Positions 18,470 through 27,397 of a DNA stretch of 64,000 bases are shown one piece after another. A program made the translations under genes and the position numbers. Where the stretch lies: NCBI GenBank assembly GCA_046349085.1, contig JAXMDA010000007.1, forward strand, positions 186,001 to 250,000, in the 5' to 3' direction. The notes under the pieces are model-generated. The model had not been told where the DNA came from, made no database searches, and was given only the letters and a program-made list of their open reading frames with translations. The stretch's first letter is position 1, and each line of letters begins with the position of its first letter. Source of the stretch: JAJXWB01 sp046349085. GTDB taxonomy: Bacteria > Pseudomonadota > Alphaproteobacteria > Rhizobiales > Beijerinckiaceae.

Positions 18470-19255
18470 ATGTACGCTTTCACCCATCATGCCGCGACCA
18501 GCGTGGCCGACGCCGTGAAGTCGGTCGGCGAGGGCAAGTACCTCGCCGGCGGCCACACGCTCATCCCGACGATGAAGCAGCGCCTCGCCATGCCCGGCCA
18601 TCTCGTCGACCTCAACAAGGTCGGCGAGCTCAAGGGCATTTCCGACAACGGCTCCGTGCTGACGATCAAGGCGATGAGCCGTCATGCGGAAGTCGCTTCC
18701 TCCGACGTCGTGGGGAAGGCCATTGCCGGCCTTGCGGCGCTCGCTGGCGGCATCGGCGATCCGCAGGTGCGCCATCGCGGCACGATCGGCGGTTCGGTCG
18801 CCAATAACGATCCGGTCGCGGACTATCCGGCCGGTTGCCTCGCGCTCGGGGCGACCATCGTTACCGACCGCCGCCGCATATCCGCGGACGATTTTTTCCA
18901 GGGCCTGTTCACGACGGCTCTGGAAGACGGCGAACTGATCACGGCGGTGGAATTCCCGCACGCCGATAAGTTCGCCTACGCCAAGTTCCGCAACCCGGCC
19001 TCGCTTTACGCGCTGGTCGGCGTCGCCGTCGCAAAACGCGGCGGCGACGTGCGCGTCGCCGTCACCGGCGCGGGCTCGGACGGCGTGTTCCGCTGGAGCG
19101 AGGCCGAAGCTGCGCTGAAGAGCAACTTTTCGGCGGGCGCCCTCGATGGCCTCAAGGTCGCGGCGAGCGGCCTCAACGGCGACATCCACGGCTCCGCCGA
19201 ATATCGCGCCCATCTCATCGGCGTGATGGCCAGGCGCGCCGTGGCCGCGGCCTGA
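18470..19255 (+). CDS. coxM: Molybdenum hydroxylase FAD subunit (CoxM-like)
   Basis: 261 residues. Two FAD-binding blocks are clear: LAGGHTLIPTMKQRL near residue 25 (pyrophosphate loop) and GGIGDPQVRHRGTIGGSVANNDP near residue 95, with the Tyr-containing DYPAGCLALGA. The C-terminal CO-dehydrogenase flavoprotein domain follows. Last gene of the coxGSLM run, 12 nt after coxL and preceded by AGGAGGAAC. It passes electrons from the Fe-S clusters to quinone or another acceptor at the cytoplasmic face of the membrane. Confidence 0.94.
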   Translation: MYAFTHHAATSVADAVKSVGEGKYLAGGHTLIPTMKQRLAMPGHLVDLNKVGELKGISDNGSVLTIKAMSRHAEVASSDVVGKAIAGLAALAGGIGDPQVRHRGTIGGSVANNDPVADYPAGCLALGATIVTDRRRISADDFFQGLFTTALEDGELITAVEFPHADKFAYAKFRNPASLYALVGVAVAKRGGDVRVAVTGAGSDGVFRWSEAEAALKSNFSAGALDGLKVAASGLNGDIHGSAEYRAHLIGVMARRAVAAA

Positions 19256-19275
19256 CGCGTCGCACATGAAAGGCT

Positions 19276-19294
19276 CCGGCGCCGATGGCGCCGG
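19276..19294 (+). terminator. Hairpin after coxM
   Basis: CCGGCGCC (19276-19283) pairs perfectly with GGCGCCGG (19287-19294) across a GAT loop, 20 nt after the coxM stop. No strong T-tract follows, so termination here is plausible but unproven. Confidence 0.45.
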
Positions 19295-19385
19295 GGTTCG
19301 TCCGTAAGACGCGCAGATCGGGGGCACCGCGCGCATGCGCGCTACATCTGACGTTCCCCCGTTCAGCCCGACGCGGAGCGACCTG

Positions 19386-20054
19386 ATGGACCGTTTCCTG
19401 GTCGTCGACGATCACCCGCTGTTTCGCGAAGCGCTCGAAAGCGCCGTGCGCACCGCTTACCCGAAGGCGGAAGTGGTGGAGGCCGCCTCGATCGAGGAGG
19501 CGATGGCGCATATCGAGCGCAGGCCGGGTTTCGATCTGGCGCTGATCGATCTGTCGATGCCGTCCGTGCGCGGTTTCGAGGGCGTGCTGCGCGTGCGCGC
19601 CCGCTATCCCGGCCTGCCGGTGATCGTCGTGTCCGGCATGGAGGACGCGCGCATCGTCGCCGAAGCGATGAATTGCGGCGTCAGCGGCTTCGTGCCGAAA
19701 TCGGCGAAGAAAGGCGAGCTGACCGACGCCATCCGCCGCGTGATGAACGGCGAGGTCTTCGTGCCGGCCACCTATTCGCCGCCCGCGCCGGCGTCGGAAA
19801 AATCCGGCAAGCCGAAGAAGCAGGATTTCGCCGAGCGGCTCGCCACGCTCACGCCGCAGCAATTGCGCGTGCTCGGCATGTTGCGGCAGGGCCTGCTCAA
19901 CAAGCAGATCGCCTACGAGCTCGACGTCGGCGAGACCACGGTCAAGGCGCATGTCTCGGAAATCCTGCGCAAGCTCAATGTCGCCTCGCGCACGCAGGCC
20001 GTGATCGAGACGACCGGCCTCGACTTCGAGTCGATTCTCGGCCCGAAGCGTTGA
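19386..20054 (+). CDS. LuxR/NarL-type response regulator
   Basis: 222 residues. The receiver domain has the acidic pair Asp8-Asp9 in VVDDHPLF, the phospho-acceptor Asp55 in LALIDLSMP and the Lys in GFVPKSAKKGE. A C-terminal LuxR helix-turn-helix follows (LTPQQLRVLGMLRQGLLNKQIAYEL...TTVKAHVSEILRKL). ATG 19386 follows GCGGAGCG; an upstream ATG at 19335 would add 17 residues before the receiver. It is convergent with a hybrid histidine kinase, 24 nt from stop to stop, which makes that kinase its probable partner. The target genes are unknown. Confidence 0.92.
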   Translation: MDRFLVVDDHPLFREALESAVRTAYPKAEVVEAASIEEAMAHIERRPGFDLALIDLSMPSVRGFEGVLRVRARYPGLPVIVVSGMEDARIVAEAMNCGVSGFVPKSAKKGELTDAIRRVMNGEVFVPATYSPPAPASEKSGKPKKQDFAERLATLTPQQLRVLGMLRQGLLNKQIAYELDVGETTVKAHVSEILRKLNVASRTQAVIETTGLDFESILGPKR

Positions 20055-20078
20055 CCGGCGCCCGGACCTTGGGCGCTT

Positions 20079-21467
20079 TCAGAGAAGATGCGTCAGCACG
20101 GCGCGCAATTGCGCGGGCTTGACCGGCTTGCGCATCAGTTCGCAGCCGGCGGCGCGGGTCAACTCGATGGCTTCCATGCCCTGATCGGCGGTTACGATCA
20201 CACTCGGAATCTCCCGCTGCGCGATCCGCCGCACGAGCGTGATGGCCTGCAGACCGCTTTCGCCCCGGTCGAGATGATAATCGGCGACGATGGCGTCCGG
20301 AACGTCGCCATCGGCAAGCAGCTCGTGGACAGTCGACAGGTCGGGCGCCGAGAAGACGGTCGCGCCCCACTGCGCCAGCAGCCAGCGCGTGGCCTCCATC
20401 ACGTCGGGATCGTTCTCCACCAGGAGGATGCGCCTTCCGCTGAGATCGTTGGCGCGCGCCCAGTTCTCGACCAGAATGAAATCGGCGGATTGTGGCGCGT
20501 CGGGTTCGGCGCGCGCCGCGACGACGGTAAATCGCGACCCGCGCGCAGGGTTGGAACGAACTTCGACGCGATGATCGAGCGCCTGCGACATGCGTCGCAC
20601 GATGGAGAGACCGAGCCCCAGCCCTTCGCCGGCCTGCGCTGCGTCGCCGGCATGGGCGCGGTGGAACTCCTCGAAGATGCGCTCGATTTCCGAAGGCTCC
20701 ACGCCGACGCCGGTGTCCGTCACCTCGATGCGCACATGGTCGCCGCGCATCCGCGCGCCGATGAACACGCCGCCCTCGTTGGTGTAGCGCGTCGCGTTGG
20801 AAACGAGGTTCTGCAGGATGCGCCGCAGCAGAATGGGATCGCTGACCACCGCCGCATCGGTCGGCCGAAACCGCAATTTCAGATTCTTGCGCTCGACGAT
20901 CGGCCGGAAATCCGAATCGAGCGACTGGAACATGTCCGAGAGCCGCACCGACTGGAATTCGGGCGTTACGACGCCGGCGTCGAGCTTGGAAATATCGAGG
21001 ATGGAGCGCAGATAGGCTTCGATGGTGACGAGAGCGCGGTCGACCTGCCGGCACAGCTTGGCGGCGCCCGCATCGGCCTGCATGTCGACCAGCGTCGACA
21101 TGGAGAGCTGGGCCGCATAGAGCGGTTGCAGCAGGTCGTGGCCCGCCGCCGCGAGAAAGCGCGTCTTCGATGAATTGGCTTTTTCCGCCGCTTCCTTGGC
21201 GGAGACCAGCGCGCCGTTGGAGCGCTCGAGTTCGAGCAGCGCGCGCTTGAGTTCCGCCGTCCGTTCGCGCACCTGCGCCTCGAGGCCGATGGCCGTCTGG
21301 AACAGCGAATAGGCGCTGGCCTGCTGATCGATGCGGTTTTCGAGCCGCTCGACGAGCGCGGCGTTGATCTTGGTCAGCCGCTGCACGATTTCGCCGGGGG
21401 CGGCGCGCACCGTGCGCCCCATGATCTCGGCTGCGATCTTGCCGTCGTTGTCTGCGTCCTTCAGCAT
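20079..21467 (-). CDS. Cytoplasmic hybrid histidine kinase (NahK/EraS-like)
   Basis: 462 residues with no transmembrane segment. A coiled-coil of about residues 60-100 leads to a dimerisation/phospho-acceptor helix with His110 in FLAAAGHDLLQPLYAAQL, a variant H-box (HDLxQPL) characteristic of the NahK/ErcS'/EraS group. The HATPase domain has NLVSNATRYT and the glycine box EGLGLGLSIVRRM. A C-terminal receiver has acidic LLVENDPDV and Asp in IVADYHLDRG. Its start overlaps the end of the FIST gene by 7 nt, so it is translationally coupled to that sensor. The arrangement resembles NosP-NahK of Pseudomonas, where a FIST protein controls the kinase in response to nitric oxide. Confidence 0.9.
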   Translation of the reverse strand: MLKDADNDGKIAAEIMGRTVRAAPGEIVQRLTKINAALVERLENRIDQQASAYSLFQTAIGLEAQVRERTAELKRALLELERSNGALVSAKEAAEKANSSKTRFLAAAGHDLLQPLYAAQLSMSTLVDMQADAGAAKLCRQVDRALVTIEAYLRSILDISKLDAGVVTPEFQSVRLSDMFQSLDSDFRPIVERKNLKLRFRPTDAAVVSDPILLRRILQNLVSNATRYTNEGGVFIGARMRGDHVRIEVTDTGVGVEPSEIERIFEEFHRAHAGDAAQAGEGLGLGLSIVRRMSQALDHRVEVRSNPARGSRFTVVAARAEPDAPQSADFILVENWARANDLSGRRILLVENDPDVMEATRWLLAQWGATVFSAPDLSTVHELLADGDVPDAIVADYHLDRGESGLQAITLVRRIAQREIPSVIVTADQGMEAIELTRAAGCELMRKPVKPAQLRAVLTHLL

Positions 21468-22627
21468 GTGCGTCCGCCGATGGCGAGCCCGGTGAAGGTC
21501 TGGTTGAGATGCATGGCGCCGTATTGTTCGCCGAACGTGTTGAAGCCGACGACGCCATAATCGCGATAGACGTCTGACAGCTCGCGTTTCATCTGCCGGT
21601 TCTCGGCGTCGATGCGACGCAGCGCGCAATCGAAGCCCAGCACGAAATCGGCGCCGCCGAGGCCGCCCGCCACCGTCTCGAACGCGTCGCGGGCGCTGTC
21701 GACGAGATGGAGCGAGCGCGACATCGTCAGCACCACGCCCGTCTCGACCGCGCAGAAGAACGTGAGCGAGCCGTCGTCGTTCGCATGGCCGATCGAGCGG
21801 CAATAATATTCGCCGCCGACCTTCACGACGACGGGGTGCGAGGCGAAGCTCATCGAATCCAGCGCGGCCGCGTCGACGCCGATGCAATCGGCGTATTCGC
21901 GCGCCGCCGGCGCGGCGTTGAGCTCGAGCACCCGCCGCTGCTCCTGATCGCAGGCGGTCACGACGAGGCGCATGTCCGTCGGTTCGAAATTGTCGTGCCG
22001 GAAAGCGCTGAACTGAAACTTGGTGCGCACGAGCGCGAGGACGCCGGCGTCGGTCAGCACGCGCCCGTCCGAGACGCACCAGGTGCGCTCGAAAGTCAGA
22101 TCGTCGCCGGTCGAGCCGCCGAGCACGGCGACGCCGTCGAGCGCGCGATGGATGGCGGATATGAACACTTCCTCGCGGCGGGAAAGTCCGTCGATGAAGG
22201 TCAGCGCAAAGGCGCCGCTCTGCTCGAAGCCTTCGGGCGGATGGGCGTCGTGGTCGCGTCGGAAGCGCTCGACGCGCTGCGCGATCTCGGCGAATTCGAC
22301 GCTCGACAGATGCTCGATCGCCAGCGTCGCCACGTTGAATCCTTCCGACGGAAGCGCGATGCAGACGATCGAGCCCTCCGCGTAGCCTTCCGGACCGATC
22401 TCGCCGGCGGTGGAGCAGGCGATGTGCGGCGTATCCGGGAAGTTGCGGACCAGCGCATCCGCGATGGCGTGCGGATTGGCGCTGGCGGCGGCGAAGACGA
22501 GCAGCAGCCCCGGCGTCATGCCGCGGCATTGTTCGGCATGGAAGGCCAGCGCCTTCTCGCCGTCGACGTCGGGCCAGACGCTGCAGCGCGCGCCGCAGGC
22601 GTATGTCCGCGCAATCGGTCGCGCCAA
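21461..22627 (-). CDS. FIST-domain sensor protein (NosP-like)
   Basis: 388 residues with the FIST_N domain (GLLLVFAAASANPHAIADAL..., CSTAGEIGPEGY, STGDDLTFERTW) and FIST_C domain (FVLGFDCALRRID...YGVVGFNTFGEQYGAMHLNQTF) covering nearly the whole length. FIST proteins are soluble intracellular small-ligand sensors; the NosP members bind heme and nitric oxide. The start was set at TTG 22627 because AACGAGGAGG precedes it at good spacing; longer forms would run into the cueR leader. The downstream kinase overlaps by 7 nt. Heme binding is an inference from the gene pair, because the axial ligand could not be assigned by eye. Confidence 0.88.
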   Translation of the reverse strand: MARPIARTYACGARCSVWPDVDGEKALAFHAEQCRGMTPGLLLVFAAASANPHAIADALVRNFPDTPHIACSTAGEIGPEGYAEGSIVCIALPSEGFNVATLAIEHLSSVEFAEIAQRVERFRRDHDAHPPEGFEQSGAFALTFIDGLSRREEVFISAIHRALDGVAVLGGSTGDDLTFERTWCVSDGRVLTDAGVLALVRTKFQFSAFRHDNFEPTDMRLVVTACDQEQRRVLELNAAPAAREYADCIGVDAAALDSMSFASHPVVVKVGGEYYCRSIGHANDDGSLTFFCAVETGVVLTMSRSLHLVDSARDAFETVAGGLGGADFVLGFDCALRRIDAENRQMKRELSDVYRDYGVVGFNTFGEQYGAMHLNQTFTGLAIGGRTC

Positions 22628-22727
22628 TCGCGCCTCCTCGTTGTTTCCTCGTTTTGTTTTCTTAGATAGTAGCCCGTCCGGCTCTTTCCGCTCAAGGCGG
22701 GATAGCCGTGCGCCAGAGAGGGCTGAA

Positions 22728-23165
22728 ATGAACGTTGCCATCGGCGAGGCGGCCAAAGCCTCGGGCGTCTCGGCCAAGATGATTCGATATTACGAGAGCA
22801 TTGGCCTGATCGCGCCCCCGCGGCGCAGCGCCGCCGGATACCGCTACTACGACGAGCGGGACGTGCAGACGCTGCGCTTCATCCGCCGCGCGCGCGACCT
22901 CGGGTTCCCGGTGGACGACATCGGCCGCTTGCTGGAGCTCTGGCGCGATGGCGAGCGCTCGAGCGCCGACGTCAAAAGGCTGGCCGAACAGCATATAGCC
23001 GCGCTGGAGGAGCGGATTTCCGCCCTGCAGGCGATGCAGGCCGCCCTCGAGCGGCTCGCCTGCGCCTGCCACGGCGACGACCGGCCCGATTGTCCGATTC
23101 TCGAAGACCTTGCGGTCGCGGGCGATACGGGCGCGCCAGCGCGTCGCGCCACATTTGCCTCTTGA
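22728..23165 (+). CDS. cueR: MerR-family copper-responsive regulator CueR
   Basis: 145 residues. A MerR winged helix lies at residues 1-70 (AIGEAAKASGVSAKMIRYYESIGLI), then a long dimerisation helix, then the metal loop with Cys114 and Cys122 in CHGDDRPDC, the eight-residue spacing of the two Cu(I)-binding cysteines of CueR. CueR twists the spacer of its target promoter to activate transcription when Cu(I) or Ag(I) is bound. It lies directly upstream of copA, and the TGA stop overlaps the -35 box of the copA promoter. Confidence 0.94.
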   Translation: MNVAIGEAAKASGVSAKMIRYYESIGLIAPPRRSAAGYRYYDERDVQTLRFIRRARDLGFPVDDIGRLLELWRDGERSSADVKRLAEQHIAALEERISALQAMQAALERLACACHGDDRPDCPILEDLAVAGDTGAPARRATFAS

Positions 23166-23192
23166 CCTTGCCACGATGGGAAGGTTCACAAC
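23162..23192 (+). promoter_or_regulatory. CueR-type operator and promoter of copA
   Basis: A dyad ACCTTGCC...GGGAAGGT (23165-23185) matches the CueR box ACCTTCC-N7-GGAAGGT. The -35 TTGACC is at 23162-23167; a 19-nt spacer places the -10 near 23187-23192 (CACAAC). The 19-bp spacer is the hallmark of MerR-family promoters. It lies 46 nt upstream of the copA start. Confidence 0.85.
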
Positions 23193-23237
23193 GCGCCGAG
23201 CCCGCAGGAGCGGGCGGACGTTCTGAGGGAAAAGCAG

Positions 23238-25634
23238 ATGCTCGACCGACCCTCCGGCAGGCCGCAAACGGCCGAATATGTCTTTCCCGTCGACGGCATG
23301 ACCTGCGCGTCGTGCTCGCTGCGCGTGGAAAAGGCGCTCTCCGCCGTGCCGGGCGTGAAGAGCGCCGCGGTCAACCTCAGCGCCATGACCGCGCGCGTCG
23401 AGGCGGCGCCAGAGGTCAAGCCGGCCGATCTCGTGGCGGCGGTCGAGGCCGCCGGCTACGAGACGCCGCGTGAGGAAATTCTACTCGATGTGACCGGCAT
23501 GACCTGCGCCGCTTGCGTCGCGCGCCTGGAAAAGGCGCTCGGCTCCGCGCCCGGCGTGATCTCCGCGCGGGTCAGCCTGCCGGCCGAGACCGCGGACGTC
23601 ACCGTCGCCTCGGGCCTTGCGACCCCGGCCGATCTCGTGGCGGCCATCGAGGCGGCAGGCTTCGAGGCGAGCCCGCGCGCCGCCGACGGCAAGGCGGTCG
23701 AACGTAGCGGCGAGCGGCGCGAGACCTGGACGCTCGCCGCCGCCATGGCGCTGTCGGCGCCGTTTCTGGTCAACATGGTCTACGAGATCGCCACCGGCAT
23801 GCCGCTGCTGGGGCCGTGGGCGCAACTGGTCCTCGCCACGCCCGTATTTCTGGTCGCAGGCGCGCGCTTCCATCTCGGCGCGTACAAGGCGCTGCGCGCG
23901 GGCGCGGCGAACATGGACGTGCTCGTCTCGCTGGGCTCCATCGCCGCATTCGGCCTGGCCCTCTGGCGCATGTCCACGGGTCATTCCCATCACCTGACCT
24001 TCGAGGCGGCCGCGCTCGTGATCGCCTTCGTTCTGTTCGGCAAGTGGCTCGAAGCGCGCGCGCGGCGCGCCACCGGCGGCGCGGTGGCCGCGCTCGCCGC
24101 GCTGCGTCCCCCTGTCGCGCGCATTCTCAGGGACGGCGTCGAGACGGAGGCGCCCGTTGACGCCGTGAAGGCCGGCGACATTCTCGTCGTCCGGCCGGGC
24201 GAACGCATTCCCGCCGACGGCGTGATCGTGTCCGGCCGCGGCGAGATCGACGAATCCATGCTGACCGGCGAATCCCGGCCCGTCGCGCGCGCGCCGGGCG
24301 AAGACGTCGCGGGCGGCAGCGTCAACGGGGCGGGGCGGCTCGAAATCCGGGCGACGACGGTCGGCTCGGCCTCGCGGCTGTCGCGCATCATCCGTCTCGT
24401 CGAGCGTGCGCAATCCTCCAAGGCGCCGATCCAGCACACGGTCGACAAGGTCGCCTCCGTCTTCGTTCCGGCGGTCGTCGCGCTCGCGATTGCGACCTTC
24501 ATCGGCTGGAAGCTCGCAGGCGGCGACTTCGAGACGGCGCTGGTCAACGCCATCAGCCTGCTCGTCGTTTCCTGCCCTTGCGCGCTCGGCCTGGCGACGC
24601 CGGCGGCGGTCGCCGTCGGCATGGGCGCGGGGGCGCGCTCCGGCATTCTGGTGAAAGACGCCTCGGCCCTCGATCTCGCGCGAAAAATTCAGACGATCGT
24701 CTTCGACAAGACGGGAACCCTCACGATTGGCCATCCCGTCGTCAGCAAGGTCGTTGCGCTCGACGGCGACGTCATGGCGCTGTTGCGGCTGGCGGCTTCG
24801 GCGGAGCAGGGGTCGGAGCACGCGCTCGGCCGCGCCATCGTCGCGCGCGCAAAGCAGGACGGCGTCGACCTGCTCGCGCTGGATTCCTTCGAGGCCAAGC
24901 CCGGCCGCGGCCTCGAGGCGCGTCTTGGCGATCGCCTCGTTCATGTCGGCAATCGCGCGCTGATGCGCGACATCGCAGTCGATGTCGCCGCGCTGGCCCG
25001 GCAGGCGCAGGAAATCGAGACCCGGGGCGGCACGGCTTTCTTTATCGCCGAATCCAGGGAAGGCGCGCCACGCCTCGTCGGCCTCATCGCGACGTCCGAC
25101 GAATTGCGCGCGGAATCCGCCGTTACCCTCGACCGTTTGCGCGCGCGTGGCGTTTCGCCGGTCATGCTGACCGGCGACAGCGAGGCGGTTGCGCGCGCCT
25201 TCGCCGCAAAACTCGGAAATATCGACGTGGTCGCGGGCGTTCCGCCGGAAGGCAAGGCGGCGGAGATCAGGCGGCTGCGCGAGGGCGGCCGTGTGGTCGC
25301 CATGGTCGGCGACGGCGTGAACGACGCGCCGCCGTTGGCGGAAGCCGATGTCGGCATAGCCATGGGCGCGGGCAGCGAGACGGCGCTGGAAGCAGCCAGC
25401 GTCGCATTGCCTGGCGACGATCTCGCCAAGGTCGTGGCGCTGATCGACCTGTCAGGCGCCACGGCGCGCAAGATCAGGCAGAACCTGTTTCTCGCCTTCG
25501 CCTACAATGTCGTCATGATTCCTGCGGCCGCAGCAGGAATGCTGTCGCCGGTTGCGGCCGGCGCCGCCATGGCCGCGTCGAGCGTCAGCGTCGTCACGAA
25601 CGCGCTGCTGCTGCGACGCTGGAAAGCGGGTTAA
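23238..25634 (+). CDS. copA: Cu(I)-exporting P1B-type ATPase CopA
   Basis: 798-residue inner-membrane copper pump. Two N-terminal heavy-metal domains carry GMTCASC (Cys23, Cys26) and GMTCAAC (Cys90, Cys93). Then come the membrane helices, the actuator loop (MLTGESRPV), the transmembrane CPC motif at 446-448, the phosphorylation site DKTGTLT (Asp490), the HP dipeptide region (SEHALGRAI) and the hinge MVGDGVNDAPPLAEADVG. The M8 region ends in NAISLL-type and SSVSVVTNALLLRR. It exports Cu(I) from cytoplasm to periplasm, and its promoter carries a CueR operator, so expression should follow cytoplasmic copper. Confidence 0.96.
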   Translation: MLDRPSGRPQTAEYVFPVDGMTCASCSLRVEKALSAVPGVKSAAVNLSAMTARVEAAPEVKPADLVAAVEAAGYETPREEILLDVTGMTCAACVARLEKALGSAPGVISARVSLPAETADVTVASGLATPADLVAAIEAAGFEASPRAADGKAVERSGERRETWTLAAAMALSAPFLVNMVYEIATGMPLLGPWAQLVLATPVFLVAGARFHLGAYKALRAGAANMDVLVSLGSIAAFGLALWRMSTGHSHHLTFEAAALVIAFVLFGKWLEARARRATGGAVAALAALRPPVARILRDGVETEAPVDAVKAGDILVVRPGERIPADGVIVSGRGEIDESMLTGESRPVARAPGEDVAGGSVNGAGRLEIRATTVGSASRLSRIIRLVERAQSSKAPIQHTVDKVASVFVPAVVALAIATFIGWKLAGGDFETALVNAISLLVVSCPCALGLATPAAVAVGMGAGARSGILVKDASALDLARKIQTIVFDKTGTLTIGHPVVSKVVALDGDVMALLRLAASAEQGSEHALGRAIVARAKQDGVDLLALDSFEAKPGRGLEARLGDRLVHVGNRALMRDIAVDVAALARQAQEIETRGGTAFFIAESREGAPRLVGLIATSDELRAESAVTLDRLRARGVSPVMLTGDSEAVARAFAAKLGNIDVVAGVPPEGKAAEIRRLREGGRVVAMVGDGVNDAPPLAEADVGIAMGAGSETALEAASVALPGDDLAKVVALIDLSGATARKIRQNLFLAFAYNVVMIPAAAAGMLSPVAAGAAMAASSVSVVTNALLLRRWKAG

Positions 25635-25721
25635 CGCTCGTTCGCCAAGCGCGCAACCGCACATTGCGGCGCCGTGCGAAGCTGCGATAGTGCGCATCCT
25701 GTCCGGCCGAAGGATTTCCGC

Positions 25722-27362
25722 ATGTCGCCTCGCACGACCGCCGCGCGCCTCAGCGCGCCCGCTCTCGCTCTTGTCTTCTCGTCTTTGAGCGGCATCGCGA
25801 TAGCGCAGACCAATATTGCGCTCGACAATCTGACGACGACCACCGAGAAGTCGAAACTCACCATCAAACATGTCGATTTCATCGGCGCGAACATCACGCC
25901 CGATGAAGCCCGGAAGCTGCTGACCGACGCGACTCGCGAGGAAGCCGCCGTCATCCTCGGCAAGCTCGAAGCCAGGCAGATCGTCGTACCCGAAGCGACC
26001 ATCGGACCGAACGACGAGTCCGGCGCAATCGTGCTGCGCAACCTGCAGGTCGACGATGTCCGCAAGGGCGTGGCGGCGCGCCTCAGCCTCGCGTCGTTCG
26101 ACGGCGACGGCAAGGACAAGACGGGCGGCCGCGTGACGCTGAAGGGCGGCGCGATCGCCTTCGACAAGCTGGACGCCGCCGCGATGATTGCGGCGCTGAA
26201 AAGCGGCGGTTCGCTGGAGGGGCTGCTGAAAGCCTCCCGCGTGACCGCGAACGGCGTCGAGATCGCCGCGCCAGACAAGGACACGCCAGCCGATGCGCCG
26301 GGCGGCAATATCGTCAGGCTCGGTATGGCGTCCTTCAACGCGGACCAGACATACGAAGGCGACACGCCGGCGCGCACGACGATGACCGTCAATGGATTGA
26401 CGATCCAGTTGCCCAAGGCCTCGAAGGCCGGCGCGACGCTCGCCGCGGAGGGCTACGAACGCATCGAGACCAACTGGCGGTTCGGCGGCCTCTACGATCC
26501 TGCGCAGCGCGTCTACAGCGTCGACGAGTTTTCGGTCGACGCCCCGGGCGTCGCTGCGGTGCGGTTGCGTGGCAAGTTCGCCGACGTCGATCGCTCCGTG
26601 TTCAGCGGTTCCGTCGAGACGCGCGCGGCGGCGCTCGTCGGCGGCGCGATCGGCGAACTTGAATTGCGGGCGGTCAATGCCGGCGCGTTCGAAAAGATCC
26701 TCGCTTACGCCGCCAGGGACAAGAACAAGACGCCGGCGCAACTTGTCGCCGAATGGAAGGCGATCACAGGCGCCATGGCGCCTGCGCTTGCCGGCGGCGA
26801 TCCTGTCGGCGCCGCGGCGGGGCAGGCGCTCGCCAGATTTCTCGACAATCCCAGGAGCCTGACGATTGCGCTCAAGGGCAAGGCCGGGCCGGTCAAGGTC
26901 GTCGAGCTTTTCGCGGCGTCCAATCCGATGGCGCTGCTGCAGCGCGTAGACGTGGCCTTCTTCACGGATGAGGGCCAGGCCTCCGGCGCGCCCGCGCGCT
27001 CCGCGGCGCCCGTCGCGCAAGCGCCTCAGTCGCCTCCGCCCGCGCCACAGGCGCCGACCAAGCTCACCGGTCTTGCGGCATGGAGCGCGCTCGTCGGCAA
27101 TACCGTCGCCGGCAAGGACTCCGACGGCGACGACCTGTACGAGTTCTACAAGCCCGACGGAACGCTCAAGCAGCTTAACGACGAAACCGTGACGAGCGGA
27201 AAATGGGCGCTGAAGGGACAGAAGGTCTGCATCGTCTATTCCGGCGAGGATGACGAGACCTGCTATCAGGTCGAGGTCTTCGGCGACGCGGCGACCTTCA
27301 CCGACGACGACGGCGACGGCCAGCGCTACAAGATTCTGAAAGGAAACCCGAAGGGCCTGTAA
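25722..27362 (+). CDS. Periplasmic protein of unknown function
   Basis: 546 residues. A signal peptide (MSPRTTAARLSAPALALVFSSLSGIAIAQ) is followed by a large domain of about residues 30-420 with repeated beta-rich, Gly/Asp-containing segments and no known motif. A Pro/Ala/Gln-rich linker comes near 440-460, then a C-terminal domain of about 95 residues (AWSALVGNTV...YEFYKPDGTLK...GKWALKGQKVCIVYSGEDDETCYQVEV) with two Cys. That end resembles the small DUF995-like periplasmic module common in Rhizobiales. It stands alone, convergent with opgH. I do not recognise the N-terminal domain, and no function is proposed. Confidence 0.8.
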   Translation: MSPRTTAARLSAPALALVFSSLSGIAIAQTNIALDNLTTTTEKSKLTIKHVDFIGANITPDEARKLLTDATREEAAVILGKLEARQIVVPEATIGPNDESGAIVLRNLQVDDVRKGVAARLSLASFDGDGKDKTGGRVTLKGGAIAFDKLDAAAMIAALKSGGSLEGLLKASRVTANGVEIAAPDKDTPADAPGGNIVRLGMASFNADQTYEGDTPARTTMTVNGLTIQLPKASKAGATLAAEGYERIETNWRFGGLYDPAQRVYSVDEFSVDAPGVAAVRLRGKFADVDRSVFSGSVETRAAALVGGAIGELELRAVNAGAFEKILAYAARDKNKTPAQLVAEWKAITGAMAPALAGGDPVGAAAGQALARFLDNPRSLTIALKGKAGPVKVVELFAASNPMALLQRVDVAFFTDEGQASGAPARSAAPVAQAPQSPPPAPQAPTKLTGLAAWSALVGNTVAGKDSDGDDLYEFYKPDGTLKQLNDETVTSGKWALKGQKVCIVYSGEDDETCYQVEVFGDAATFTDDDGDGQRYKILKGNPKGL

Positions 27363-27397
27363 AAGGGCCTTCGCTTAACTCCGCGCGGCGGCGAAAG

